Below are positions 13,964-22,923 of a stretch of DNA of 35,650 nucleotides, piece by piece (the first letter of the stretch is position 1; each line of letters starts with the position of its first letter). The notes under the pieces were generated by a model. The model had not been told where the DNA came from. It was given only the letters and a program-made list of their open reading frames with translations, and ran no database searches. This DNA is from an uncultured Bacteroides sp. (GTDB lineage Bacteria; Bacteroidota; Bacteroidia; Bacteroidales; Bacteroidaceae): assembly GCA_945965395.1 (NCBI GenBank), contig CAMFND010000158.1:1-35650 (forward strand), given 5' to 3'. Position numbers and translations under genes: made by a program.

Positions 13964-14938
13964 ATGGATAATAATATGACTTTCCTGAATGTCTGCCGTA
14001 ACGGTCAGAAAGGAATTGTACAGATATTCCTGAAAAAAGGTGGTATTGATGTGAACAAACGGGATGTAGAAGGTAACACTCCGTTGTATCATGCTTGCCT
14101 GAAAGGATTCAGAGACGTTGTGAATCTTCTGCTTGATAGCGATGCGGATGTTTCCATTGCTAATAACCGTTCGGAAACACCCTTACATGCAGTTGCAAGG
14201 AACGGGAATAAGGAGATAATTGGAAAGCTAATACAATATGGAGCGGATCTGGATGCTACGGATAATGAGGGACGAACCCCATTGATTCGTCTCCTTGATA
14301 ACAAGCGTACCGATGCCGCCTTGTTTCTGATAGAACAAGGGGCAGACACAGAAATCACTGATAATTCTGGTCATAAGGCGATAGATTACGCTACTGCCCA
14401 CGGACTGAAAGAAGTTGTGATACGCCTGACTGTGGATGGAATAAGCGACATCCAAGGTAATACACCTCTCCATCAGGCGGTTTTCAATAATCAATCGGAA
14501 ATTGTCCGTTCGTTGCTCTCCATATTTCCAGACATGATAGATGTGACGAATGATGCTGGGGAAACTCCTCTGCTCATCGCCTGCATGAAAGGAAACCTGA
14601 CCATCGTTAATCTGTTGATTGATGCTGGTGCAGAAGTAAATAAAGCCCTTTTGAATGGAAATACTCCCTTGCACTTTGCGGCTGGATTGGGAAATAAATT
14701 TATTGGCAATGACTTGATAGTGGCACAAGCATTGGTTAATGTCAAAAACAAAAATGGAGAAACGCCACTTATCTTTGCTTCTAAGGAAGGAAATAATGAG
14801 TTTGTCACATTACTTGTGGAGTATGGGGCAGATGTAAACCTTGCGGATAATCTTCAGCAAACTGCATTGTATTATGCAGCTGAACGAGGTTATAATGAGA
14901 TTGTGGAAACATTATTGATGGCAGGAGCTGAAGGATAA
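13964..14938 (+). CDS. Cytoplasmic ankyrin-repeat protein
   Basis: 324 residues built almost wholly of about nine ankyrin repeats (GNTPLYHACLKGFRDVVNLL, SETPLHAVARNGNKEIIGKL, GNTPLHQAVFNNQSEIVRSL, GETPLLIACMKGNLTIVNLL, GETPLIFASKEGNNEFVTLL). No signal peptide. Starts 7 bases after the preceding ankyrin gene, so the two are co-transcribed. Degenerate repeat R13 begins at its stop codon, hinting that it once formed a cassette. Likely a protein-binding immunity or scaffold protein; partner unknown. Confidence 0.85.
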   Translation: MDNNMTFLNVCRNGQKGIVQIFLKKGGIDVNKRDVEGNTPLYHACLKGFRDVVNLLLDSDADVSIANNRSETPLHAVARNGNKEIIGKLIQYGADLDATDNEGRTPLIRLLDNKRTDAALFLIEQGADTEITDNSGHKAIDYATAHGLKEVVIRLTVDGISDIQGNTPLHQAVFNNQSEIVRSLLSIFPDMIDVTNDAGETPLLIACMKGNLTIVNLLIDAGAEVNKALLNGNTPLHFAAGLGNKFIGNDLIVAQALVNVKNKNGETPLIFASKEGNNEFVTLLVEYGADVNLADNLQQTALYYAAERGYNEIVETLLMAGAEG

Positions 14939-14976
14939 AACATAACACCCCGTTCCCTGCAAATCATTATAAACTA
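14938..14976 (+). repeat. Cassette-boundary repeat R13 (right half only)
   Basis: AACACCCCGTTCCCTGC, then AAATCATTATAAAC, matches the right arm and right box of R7/R10 (CCGTTCCCTGCtgAACCATTATAAAC). The left arm is gone, so no hairpin forms. It is the only trace of the repeat in region 2. Confidence 0.55.
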
Positions 14977-15075
14977 TTTTCTCCTATTGCCTAAAGATTA
15001 TATTTGAGATAATGAACCAGTAAGTTCATAATGATAAAATATGGACTTTATGATGTTGCTAAAAAAGAAAAGGAT

Positions 15076-16194
15076 ATGAATATTTTTAAAGTTATGAGAA
15101 AGAAATTATTGTTTTTATTGTTCTTTTTATCTTGCGGAAGTATGCTTTTTGCACAAGAACCATTGAAGATTGAAGATGTGGAACAGATACCATTGGGAGA
15201 TTTGACTTATCAATGGAGAGGTGTGTACGATCGTGTACCTCTGCATGGGAAGTGCCGAATTATATTAAGTTACAGATCTTATGCTATAGCCAACTTCAAT
15301 AAGGAAGGTATCCTTGATGGGCCGTATGAGGAGTATGAAGATAATTATCTTTCCAAGAAAATGACTTATGTAAAAGGAAGGCTAAGAGGAAAAGGATATG
15401 AATACTATTATGACGGTAGTGTAGCGAAAGAATATTTCTGGAATAATCAAGGAAAACTGGATGGATTAATGGTGGACTATAGTCGAGCTGGGAGAATGGA
15501 ACGTGATTATAAAAATGGAAAGATTGACGGGCAAGAGCGGATATTTGATAAGGACGGAAAACTGGTTACATTTATTTCGTATAGTAACGATATGCGTTAT
15601 GGCCCTTTTCGTATTTATGAGGAAGGAGGCACTGATATGCCGCCTTTTGTGAGAGAAGGATATACTTGGGGATGGAGTGGAAAGAAAGGTGAATATAAAG
15701 AAACTTGGGCGCAGAGTGGAAAGCTGAAATGTATAGAATACTATACGGAGAAAGGGGAGAAGACAGGTTTGTGGAAGGAGTGGGATTTCAGTGGAAAACT
15801 TATCAGAGAGGAAAACTATGCGGAGATTCCGTATTACTCTGTAAAATTTGATGAAGATGGTTATCCGGTAGAACGACGTTATTATAATGAAGACTTATCA
15901 ACAAAAATTTTTCAGGAGTTTTATCCTGGAACAGATAAAGTGATGAAAGAAGAATATAATATTGACTTTGAGCACTTCAAGCGTGATTATCGGCTATTCT
16001 ATGACGATGGTATCATACAGGAAGAGGGATGCATGAAAAGCGGTAAAGTAATATTTGCTAAAGAGTATTACAAAAACAAGCAGTTGAAGTGTGTGAAGAA
16101 AATGCAGAATATACATGGCTATGAATTGCTTACGGTTACGGAGTTATATGATGAGGCAGGAAAACCACTGCCACTTCCATCAGGTTTGTTTTAA
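15076..16194 (+). CDS. Secreted MORN-variant (YwqK-type) repeat protein
   Basis: 372 residues from ATG 15076; an earlier in-frame ATG (15031) would put a polar stretch before the signal peptide. Signal peptide core LLFLLFFLSCGSMLFA. The mature part is a run of about 22-residue MORN_2-type repeats (ILDGPYEEYEDN, LRGKGYEYYYDG, KLDGLMVDYSRAG, KIDGQERIFDKDG, EKTGLWKEWDFSG). The same repeat type occurs in YwqK, known as antitoxin to an LXG-type toxin in Bacillus. An exported immunity role would fit the island but is inferred. Confidence 0.8.
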   Translation: MNIFKVMRKKLLFLLFFLSCGSMLFAQEPLKIEDVEQIPLGDLTYQWRGVYDRVPLHGKCRIILSYRSYAIANFNKEGILDGPYEEYEDNYLSKKMTYVKGRLRGKGYEYYYDGSVAKEYFWNNQGKLDGLMVDYSRAGRMERDYKNGKIDGQERIFDKDGKLVTFISYSNDMRYGPFRIYEEGGTDMPPFVREGYTWGWSGKKGEYKETWAQSGKLKCIEYYTEKGEKTGLWKEWDFSGKLIREENYAEIPYYSVKFDEDGYPVERRYYNEDLSTKIFQEFYPGTDKVMKEEYNIDFEHFKRDYRLFYDDGIIQEEGCMKSGKVIFAKEYYKNKQLKCVKKMQNIHGYELLTVTELYDEAGKPLPLPSGLF

Positions 16195-16214
16195 GTAATA
16201 ATGATGGCAAGATT

Positions 16215-17099
16215 ATGGAATTTATGAAACGACTAGCCAATAATCTGTTTGGCAGACACAAAACGTATGATGCAAAGGAACTGGGTATCTTTCATTCTAA
16301 AGTCTGGAATTGCTGGAGAAATGAAAGCTATTATTGGTTCGCATTCATGAAATTTCCGATATATCAAGAAGAAACTTTTGTGTGTATAAATGGAGACTCA
16401 AATGCACCATCTCAGACACAAATAGCCTGCCTGAGAGAGGTACTGGACAACTGGGAAGAAATACGCAGTCAGATAAGCAGGATTATGCCCAAACATGTTC
16501 GGTATATAAAAAATAAGGAAGTGTTTATTTATTGGAAAGAGCGCTTTTACCCGGAATCTGTCGATGTGTTTGGAACTGATACTAATAGAGTAAAGATTAC
16601 TTTTTCCACATACGATTTGAATCATAGTTTCAGTTTTGTATGGAGAGATGGATATATTTACGATTTTATTTTGGGAAATGAGGAAAAGGAGAATATTCCA
16701 CATCCGAAGGCATACACATATTATTTATTTGATTATTTGTATTATATAGGTGAAATATGGGAAAAAAGCAATTATCGGATGTGTGGCAGTATATTACTTT
16801 TTTGGTATTATACATTCATTCTTGTCATTCCTGTATATTTTCTTCTTTTACACATGCTGGAATTAAGTAGAGCTGATGATTTCTCATTATATTATATAGG
16901 ATTTAACTTTCTTTTTCCATTTCTATTTTCATGGGCTCGGTACAAAAAGAAAAGGAAATCGGCCCTGATGAAACATTATCGTTATCCTAAAAAAATAAAG
17001 GTTATCAGTGCTATTTTCTTTTTGTTAGTTCCAATTGCAATATGCTGGTTTGAAATGTGGATTTATGGTAAACAAGGATGGATTAATATTGTATATTGA
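16215..17099 (+). CDS. Unknown protein with soluble N-domain and three C-terminal membrane helices
   Basis: 294 residues. The first 170 residues form a soluble, aromatic-rich domain (GIFHSKVWNCWRNESYYWFA; SQTQIACLREVLDNWEEI) whose layout recalls small DUF2004/DUF2262-like immunity domains, though no family can be named with confidence. Three hydrophobic segments follow (about 195-215, 225-240, 262-280). It starts 20 bases after the MORN gene, so it is probably co-transcribed. Likely inner membrane with the N-domain in the cytoplasm. Confidence 0.7.
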   Translation: MEFMKRLANNLFGRHKTYDAKELGIFHSKVWNCWRNESYYWFAFMKFPIYQEETFVCINGDSNAPSQTQIACLREVLDNWEEIRSQISRIMPKHVRYIKNKEVFIYWKERFYPESVDVFGTDTNRVKITFSTYDLNHSFSFVWRDGYIYDFILGNEEKENIPHPKAYTYYLFDYLYYIGEIWEKSNYRMCGSILLFWYYTFILVIPVYFLLLHMLELSRADDFSLYYIGFNFLFPFLFSWARYKKKRKSALMKHYRYPKKIKVISAIFFLLVPIAICWFEMWIYGKQGWINIVY

Positions 17100-17148
17100 G
17101 AAGCTGTAAAACTATTGTTTTAAATTATTATAGTCACTTATAGGAATA

Positions 17149-17604
17149 ATGAGCGTGAGGGATTATTCAACAGATGAGCTCTTGATGATGGCTAATAACA
17201 TAACTGGAGAGTATTCGGAAGAGGAAGTTAGATTGGCAAAAAAAGAGTTGTATAAACGAGGAATAAACGATGAGGTAATAGCCGACATCATGGAGGAAGA
17301 AGAAGAGGCTTTCATGAAAAGGTTGGATGCAGCTGCACGTGCGGAGCAGGAACGGATAGATAAAAGAAATGAAAAGAATGGAGATGTAAGTTATCGGTGG
17401 TGGGAATTACTGATTTTGTTTGTTTTTGCACCATTTTATTTGTGTAGGAGATATTATTTACCAGATAATTTTTTTCCAAAATTGAGACAGTTGAAAGAAG
17501 AAAAATATGACCTGAAATTTAAACAACGGCTTATTGCATTAATTGCTGGAGATATAGTATGGGTTCTTGCTTATTGGATTGAATGTGTATTTATAGGGGA
17601 GTAG
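17149..17604 (+). CDS. Unknown small membrane protein, related in layout to the 1336 cassette protein
   Basis: 151 residues. A charged helical N-half (EEEVRLAKKELYKRGIN; EEEEEAFMKRLDAAARAEQE) is followed by two hydrophobic segments (about 84-100 and 127-148). Layout and the 'helix then RG turn' feature resemble the protein at 1336-1770. Last gene of the accessory island before the composition changes. Function unknown. Confidence 0.7.
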   Translation: MSVRDYSTDELLMMANNITGEYSEEEVRLAKKELYKRGINDEVIADIMEEEEEAFMKRLDAAARAEQERIDKRNEKNGDVSYRWWELLILFVFAPFYLCRRYYLPDNFFPKLRQLKEEKYDLKFKQRLIALIAGDIVWVLAYWIECVFIGE

Positions 17605-17689
17605 AAATACAAGACAATTCAATAGGCAAGAACGATAAATAGAGTGGGAGAAAATGATAATTTTAATTTTACGATAAATCAATCGTTAG

Positions 17690-18571
17690 TCAGAAGGTAC
17701 GGTATTGTTTGGGTGAAAGGCCTGTGATGCGCTTGAAGTATTTTCCGAAGAAGGTTTGTGTCGGAAAATTCAGCTTGTAGGCAATTTCCTGAATCGTCAG
17801 GTCGGTGTGCTTGAGCATGGTTTTGGCTTCGAGGATGACAGATTCTTCAATCCATTCGGTAGCTGTCCGGCCGCTGTACTCTTTCACCCTGGAGGAAAGG
17901 TAATTGGGGGTGAAGTTTAATCTTTGGGCAAAAAATGATAAGGAGTGCTCCGTACCATGGAAGAGGTTCAGTTCCTTGATGAAGTCTTCGAAAACCGTTT
18001 CGCAGCGCTCCGGTACTTTTCTTACGTATTCTTTTTCTTTTAGTTTTCTGACCAGAATGTCATATACCTTGTATAGAAAGGAGGTGGTCAGTCCGATGGT
18101 CATATTATCTTTGTAGCCGGTCTCCGATTGAAGGATGCTTTCCATCAGGTAGTAGTATTTCTCCAGTATATGGATGTCGGCATATTGTAAGCAGAATACT
18201 GGTATGGTTTTGGCGGCCATATAGAGGTTGATAAGGTCCTTGGTCTCGATGTGCAGTTTCTGTATGAATGTGGACGAGATAATGAAGGGGTAGACAATAA
18301 GGTTTTCACAGGAGGTGATTTGAATGATGTTTTCCGGCACATGGAGCGCCATGGTTCCGCTTTCAAGGGTATATTTCTTTAGGTTGACTTGGACTTCTGC
18401 CTTCCCGCTGACACAGAAAATGGCGGCAAAGGCATCCATCCGGCTCGGATGCTTGAACAGTGTGTCATCAAATCCCAGGTTGGCCGACAACAGTATGTCT
18501 GATTTCAGCCTGTTCTGTACAAGCTGTCTGTTATCCAGTTGCTGGATGGATATGGATTCTATCTTTTTCAT
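17690..18571 (-). CDS. AraC-family transcriptional regulator
   Basis: 293 residues from the ATG at 18571; the 14 residues upstream of it lack support. The C-terminal 100 residues carry two helix-turn-helix motifs in the usual AraC/XylS form (SLSFFAQRLNFTPNYLSSRV and LTIQEIAYKLNFPTQTFFGK, then YFKRITGLSPKQYR). The N-terminal 180 residues are a cupin-like sensing domain. Divergent from the RND efflux operon that starts at 18758, so it probably controls that operon. It is the first gene of the higher-GC region. Confidence 0.9.
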   Translation of the reverse strand: MKKIESISIQQLDNRQLVQNRLKSDILLSANLGFDDTLFKHPSRMDAFAAIFCVSGKAEVQVNLKKYTLESGTMALHVPENIIQITSCENLIVYPFIISSTFIQKLHIETKDLINLYMAAKTIPVFCLQYADIHILEKYYYLMESILQSETGYKDNMTIGLTTSFLYKVYDILVRKLKEKEYVRKVPERCETVFEDFIKELNLFHGTEHSLSFFAQRLNFTPNYLSSRVKEYSGRTATEWIEESVILEAKTMLKHTDLTIQEIAYKLNFPTQTFFGKYFKRITGLSPKQYRTF

Positions 18572-18589
18572 CTTTATCTGTTTTGGGAG

Positions 18590-18597
18590 CAAAAATA
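18590..18597 (-). promoter_or_regulatory. -7 promoter element of the AraC gene
   Basis: On the minus strand TATTTTTG matches TAnnTTTG and lies about 19 bases before the start codon at 18571. Confidence 0.45.
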
Positions 18598-18757
18598 TTT
18601 TATAAAATCTCACGGTGCAACTTTATTGATTAATAAGAACAATTCCATCTTTAAATTGACCTTTTTCTATGATGGCTTATGGCCGATATTTGCAAACGAA
18701 AATCATAGACAGTCTATCGAGTCAGTATTATCAGTAACTTTTAATAATTGGAAATAT

Positions 18758-19783
18758 ATGAACAGTAAGTTTTTTGTTACATGTCTGGCTATGCCTATCA
18801 TTGTGGCCGGATGTCAGGATGAATCACACGACGATTCTGCGCAAGAAAAAACAATAAAGGTCAAGACGTTACAAGTGTCAGCCCGTACGTTGACGGCTGA
18901 AAAGCGATACTCAGGCACGGTGGAGGAATCCAGCGGCAGTTCTTTAAGTTTCTCTGTGCCGGGAACGGTGAATAAGGTGTATGTGAAAACGGGTGACCGT
19001 GTGGTTAAAGGCCAGCCTATCGCCTCTATCGATGCCACGACACTGACCAGCAGCTACCATGCGGCAAAGGCATCGTTGGACCAGGCACAGGATGCATATG
19101 ACAGGTTGAAGGTGCTGTACGAGGAGAAGAGTCTGCCGGAAATTAAGTGGGTAGACATGCAGAGCAAGCTTCAGCAGGCAAAGGCTATGGAAGAGGTGGC
19201 CCGGAAAAATTTGAAGGACTGCCAGCTAACGGCACCGTTTGAGGGGGTGATAGCTGGGAAAAAAGTGGAAATAGGACAAAATGTGGCACCGGGTGTGCCG
19301 GTGGTGGACCTTTTTTCCATGCAGCAAGTCAAGATAAAAGTGTCTGTGCCGGAAGGGGATATAGCCGACATTCAGGTTGGGGATGAGGCACTGATATGTA
19401 TTCCTGCCGCAGAAAATCTATGTCTCGAAGGCCGGGTCATTGAAAAGGGTATTGTAGCTAACCCACTGTCGCGCTCATATGAGGTGAAGATTGCGGTAGA
19501 AAATCGGAAGCATGTGCTGTTGCCCGGCATGGTGACAGACGTGTGCGTGATGAGCAACCGGGAGAAATCGGCCATTCTGCTTCCCTCGCACATTGTGCAG
19601 ATAGACGAGCAGAATCAGACGTTTGTGTGGGTGAATCAGAATGGAAGGGCCAGCAAGCGGATAATCACCTGTGGCGAATATACGTCGGGCGGAGTTGTAG
19701 TGGAATCCGGTATCGGAAGTGGAGATGAAATCATTATTTCCGGACAGCATAAAGTGTGTGAAGGTTCTGCCGTTTCATTGTAA
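18758..19783 (+). CDS. RND efflux periplasmic adaptor lipoprotein (HlyD/MexA type)
   Basis: 341 residues from ATG 18758; the longer upstream frame overlaps the divergent promoter region and is not used. Lipobox VAGC (Cys19) anchors it to the membrane. The HlyD/MexA plan is clear: lipoyl half-motif (VNKVYVKTGDRVVKGQPIAS), helical hairpin (DQAQDAYDRLKVLYEEKSL; KLQQAKAMEEVARKNLKD), second lipoyl half (LTAPFEGVIAGKKVEIGQNV), then beta-barrel domain (VKIKVSVPEGDIADIQVG). It joins the inner-membrane pump to the outer-membrane channel. First gene of a three-gene operon. Confidence 0.93.
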   Translation: MNSKFFVTCLAMPIIVAGCQDESHDDSAQEKTIKVKTLQVSARTLTAEKRYSGTVEESSGSSLSFSVPGTVNKVYVKTGDRVVKGQPIASIDATTLTSSYHAAKASLDQAQDAYDRLKVLYEEKSLPEIKWVDMQSKLQQAKAMEEVARKNLKDCQLTAPFEGVIAGKKVEIGQNVAPGVPVVDLFSMQQVKIKVSVPEGDIADIQVGDEALICIPAAENLCLEGRVIEKGIVANPLSRSYEVKIAVENRKHVLLPGMVTDVCVMSNREKSAILLPSHIVQIDEQNQTFVWVNQNGRASKRIITCGEYTSGGVVVESGIGSGDEIIISGQHKVCEGSAVSL

Positions 19784-19805
19784 AACCCTAATAAGTAATT
19801 GAAAA

Positions 19806-22800
19806 ATGAGTCGGAAAAAACGAAATGCGGTAGAATGGGCAATGCATTATCGCCAGATTGTCATTCTGGTGGTATGCTGTCTGGTGGCACTGGGAATATA
19901 CAGTCTTCCCGAGATGCGAAAGAATGAGTTCCCGGATTTTACGGTCCGTCAGGGACTGGTGGTGGCAGTGGCACCCGGCAATACCTCGGAGGAGATGGTG
20001 GAACGGGTGACGAAGCCGCTGGAGAATTATATTTTCAGCTACAAGGAGGTAAAGAAAGAGAAAACCTTTTCGACCAACCGGGATGGGATAGTGTATATTC
20101 AGGTGGAGCTGAACGATGAGGTGAATAACAAGGATGAGTTCTGGAGTAAGTTCAAGCATGGCGTCTCTACGTTCAAGTCTCAGTTGCCAGCTAATGTGCT
20201 TGCCTTGCAGGTGCTGGATGATTTTGGTGATACGTCTGCACTGCTTATCACCATAGAGAGTCAGAATAAAACTTATCGAGAACTCAAGGAGTATATGGAC
20301 GACCTGCAGGACAGGCTGCGCACAGTGAAGAGTGTAGGACGAATGAGTGTGTATGGCATGCAGAAAGAACAGATTTCGGTGGTGCTGAATCACGACAAGC
20401 TGTCAAAATATGCACTGAATGACCAGATGGTGGCTGCCAAGTTGTTTACGAAGGGATTTGCCACCTCGGGCGGAAGGGTGAAAGATGATTCGTACACCCA
20501 TCCCATTTATGTGTCTGAGTCCCTGAATACGGTCTACGACATCCAGCAGCTCATCGTGTATACTGATCCGCTGGGCAACAACATCCGCCTGAAGGACATT
20601 GCCGACGTGAAAAAGGAATATGCTCCTTTTGACAGTTATATTACCAATAACGGAAAGAAGTGTATTCTGCTCAGCGTGGAGATGAAGAAAGGGCAGAATA
20701 TTGTCAAGATGGGTGAAGAGGTGAACAAAACGCTGGATGAATACAAAAGTACCTTGCCGCCGGATGTGGGGATTTACAGAATTACCGATCAGAGCGTAGT
20801 AGTGGACGACAGTGTGCAGAATTTCCTGCGCGAGCTGATGATTGCCATTGTGGCTGTGGTGATAGTGGTCATGCTGCTTTTACCCATGAAGGTGGCACTG
20901 GTGGCTGCTTCTACCATTCCCATCACCATCTTTATTTCGCTGGGACTGTTTCATGCCTTCGGGGTGGAACTTAATACGGTTACGCTGGCGGCCCTGATTG
21001 TTACCTTGGGAATGATTGTGGACAATTCGATTGTGATTATAGACAGCTATCTGGAACGCTTGTCGGAGGGAATGTCGCGCTGGCATGCCTCGATAGACAG
21101 TACGATTCATTTCTTCAAGTCCATCTTGTCGGCTACGCTGGCCATCAGTATCACCTTCTTCCCGTTTCTGATGATAACCGTCGGACTGGTGCACGACTTC
21201 CTGCTGAGCTTCCCCTGGGCCATTACGCTGATTCTGGCTATCTCCTTGCTGGTGGCTGTACTGCTGGTACCCTTCATGCAGTTCTATTTTATCCGCAAGC
21301 CGATAGTCAGGAAGCAGGAGGATGGAAAGCATTTCTCTTTCCTCGATGCCTTGCAGCGCTTTTATGACAAGGTGCTTGCCTGGTGTTTTACTTATCCTAA
21401 AACGGTGGTTGCTGTCGGAGTAGTTTCTATCGTGGTGGGAGGAGTCATGCTGGCCCATCAGCCTCAAAGCATGCTGCCGACGGCCGACCGGAATCAGTTT
21501 GCCGTGGAAATCTACCTGCCGACCGGCACTTCCATTGAAAAGACGGCCATGGTAGCAGACAGCCTGGAACGCATCATCCGGCAGGACAAGCGGGTGGTGT
21601 CTGTCACCTCATTCAAGGGCTGTAACTCGCCGCGATTCCATTCGTCATACGCTCCTCAGATACCGGGAAGTAACTTTGCTCAGTTTATTGTGAACACAAA
21701 GGGGGTTAAGGAGACCGTGGAGATACTGGATGAACTGGCTCCCCGGTATACAAACTATTTTCCGGAGGCTACCATCAAGTTCAAGCAGCTGATATATAGT
21801 ATGGCTGCTTATCCTATTGAGGTGAGACTGAGCGGAGAAAACCTGGATTCTCTGAAATATTATGCACAGCAAGTGGCGGCCTTGATGAAACGCATGCCCG
21901 AAATACAGCATGTGCGGACCGACCGCAACGAACCGCTTTCCGGCACGGAAGTAAGGCTCAAGGAAGATGAGGCTTCACGGCTGGGTGTGAACAACATGCA
22001 GCTGGAGACTACGCTGGCCATGCGTTATGGAAATGGTCTGCCGCTGGCCCATGTATGGGAGGGAGATTACAATATTCCCGTTGTGGTGAAAAGTGTCCGA
22101 TCGGATAAGTCGGATAATGCAGACCTGATGAATGAGCAGATTCCGGTGTATGGCGGGGTGAGCCATGTACCTTTGAGACAGGTTGCTCATGTGGTGCCTG
22201 TTTGGAAAGACGGTCAAATAGTCCGCCGTAATGGAATAAACCTCATTACCATACTGGGAGAACCGGTGAGGGGCTGCAATACCCTGGCTGTAAATGCCAA
22301 GGTTGACGAGCTGGTGAAAGATTTGCACCTTCCTGCCGGGATAAAAGTCAAATACGGTGGAGAACTGGAAGAGAATCAGGACCACATGCCTACCATCATG
22401 ACGGCCTTGCAGATTGCTGCATTCATGATTTTTTTCATTCTGCTGGCGCATTTCCACAGGGTAAACATTGCACTGCTCATTTTCGGCAGTATGGGACTGT
22501 GCGTGTTCGGCACGGCGGTGGGTCTGTGGACCATGCAGCTGGACTTCGGAGTGACCTGTGTATTGGGTATCACCAGTCTGATGGGAATTATTGTCCGCAA
22601 CGGAATCATCATGGTGGACTATGCCGAGGAATTGAGGGAAAAGGGACTGTGCGTGAAAGATGCTATTTATTATTCGGCTTCCCGTCGTATGCGTCCTATA
22701 TTCCTTACTTCAGCGGCTGCTTCCATGGGAGTTATCCCGATGATTTTAGGGGGCAGCGGACTTTGGATGCCTATGGGAACTGTCATCTTCTTCGGAACGC

Positions 22801-22907
22801 TGATTACGATGCTGTTTCTGCTGACGGTACTCCCTGTGTGCTACTGGATGATATTCAGTGGAAGCAGCAAGAAAAGAAAAAGAGTTCTCCAATTAGAAAA
22901 CCAATGA
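19806..22907 (+). CDS. RND efflux pump, inner-membrane permease
   Basis: 1033 residues, standard length for AcrB-type pumps, with 12 predicted helices and two large periplasmic loops. It begins MSRKKRNAVEWAMHYRQIVI and has the expected TM4 and TM10 relay motifs, with changes: TM4 reads VDNSIV (Asp406, Asn407; AcrB has two Asp) and TM10 reads VRNGII (Arg931; AcrB has Lys). It uses proton-motive force to export drugs or other small molecules; the substrate cannot be inferred. It lies 22 bases after the adaptor and 16 before the channel gene. Confidence 0.95.
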   Translation: MSRKKRNAVEWAMHYRQIVILVVCCLVALGIYSLPEMRKNEFPDFTVRQGLVVAVAPGNTSEEMVERVTKPLENYIFSYKEVKKEKTFSTNRDGIVYIQVELNDEVNNKDEFWSKFKHGVSTFKSQLPANVLALQVLDDFGDTSALLITIESQNKTYRELKEYMDDLQDRLRTVKSVGRMSVYGMQKEQISVVLNHDKLSKYALNDQMVAAKLFTKGFATSGGRVKDDSYTHPIYVSESLNTVYDIQQLIVYTDPLGNNIRLKDIADVKKEYAPFDSYITNNGKKCILLSVEMKKGQNIVKMGEEVNKTLDEYKSTLPPDVGIYRITDQSVVVDDSVQNFLRELMIAIVAVVIVVMLLLPMKVALVAASTIPITIFISLGLFHAFGVELNTVTLAALIVTLGMIVDNSIVIIDSYLERLSEGMSRWHASIDSTIHFFKSILSATLAISITFFPFLMITVGLVHDFLLSFPWAITLILAISLLVAVLLVPFMQFYFIRKPIVRKQEDGKHFSFLDALQRFYDKVLAWCFTYPKTVVAVGVVSIVVGGVMLAHQPQSMLPTADRNQFAVEIYLPTGTSIEKTAMVADSLERIIRQDKRVVSVTSFKGCNSPRFHSSYAPQIPGSNFAQFIVNTKGVKETVEILDELAPRYTNYFPEATIKFKQLIYSMAAYPIEVRLSGENLDSLKYYAQQVAALMKRMPEIQHVRTDRNEPLSGTEVRLKEDEASRLGVNNMQLETTLAMRYGNGLPLAHVWEGDYNIPVVVKSVRSDKSDNADLMNEQIPVYGGVSHVPLRQVAHVVPVWKDGQIVRRNGINLITILGEPVRGCNTLAVNAKVDELVKDLHLPAGIKVKYGGELEENQDHMPTIMTALQIAAFMIFFILLAHFHRVNIALLIFGSMGLCVFGTAVGLWTMQLDFGVTCVLGITSLMGIIVRNGIIMVDYAEELREKGLCVKDAIYYSASRRMRPIFLTSAAASMGVIPMILGGSGLWMPMGTVIFFGTLITMLFLLTVLPVCYWMIFSGSSKKRKRVLQLENQ

Positions 22908-22923
22908 TTACACCAAACGGAAT

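Noticed and set aside
1-17604. Polymorphic toxin or T6SS effector genes in the island
   Set aside because: Looked for Rhs/PAAR/LXG-type or nuclease-toxin signatures; none seen. All proteins are small, immunity-like or unknown.
20880-21467. 195-residue minus-strand frame inside the RND pump gene
   Set aside because: Rich in His, Gln and Arg, typical of an antisense shadow of a membrane-protein gene.
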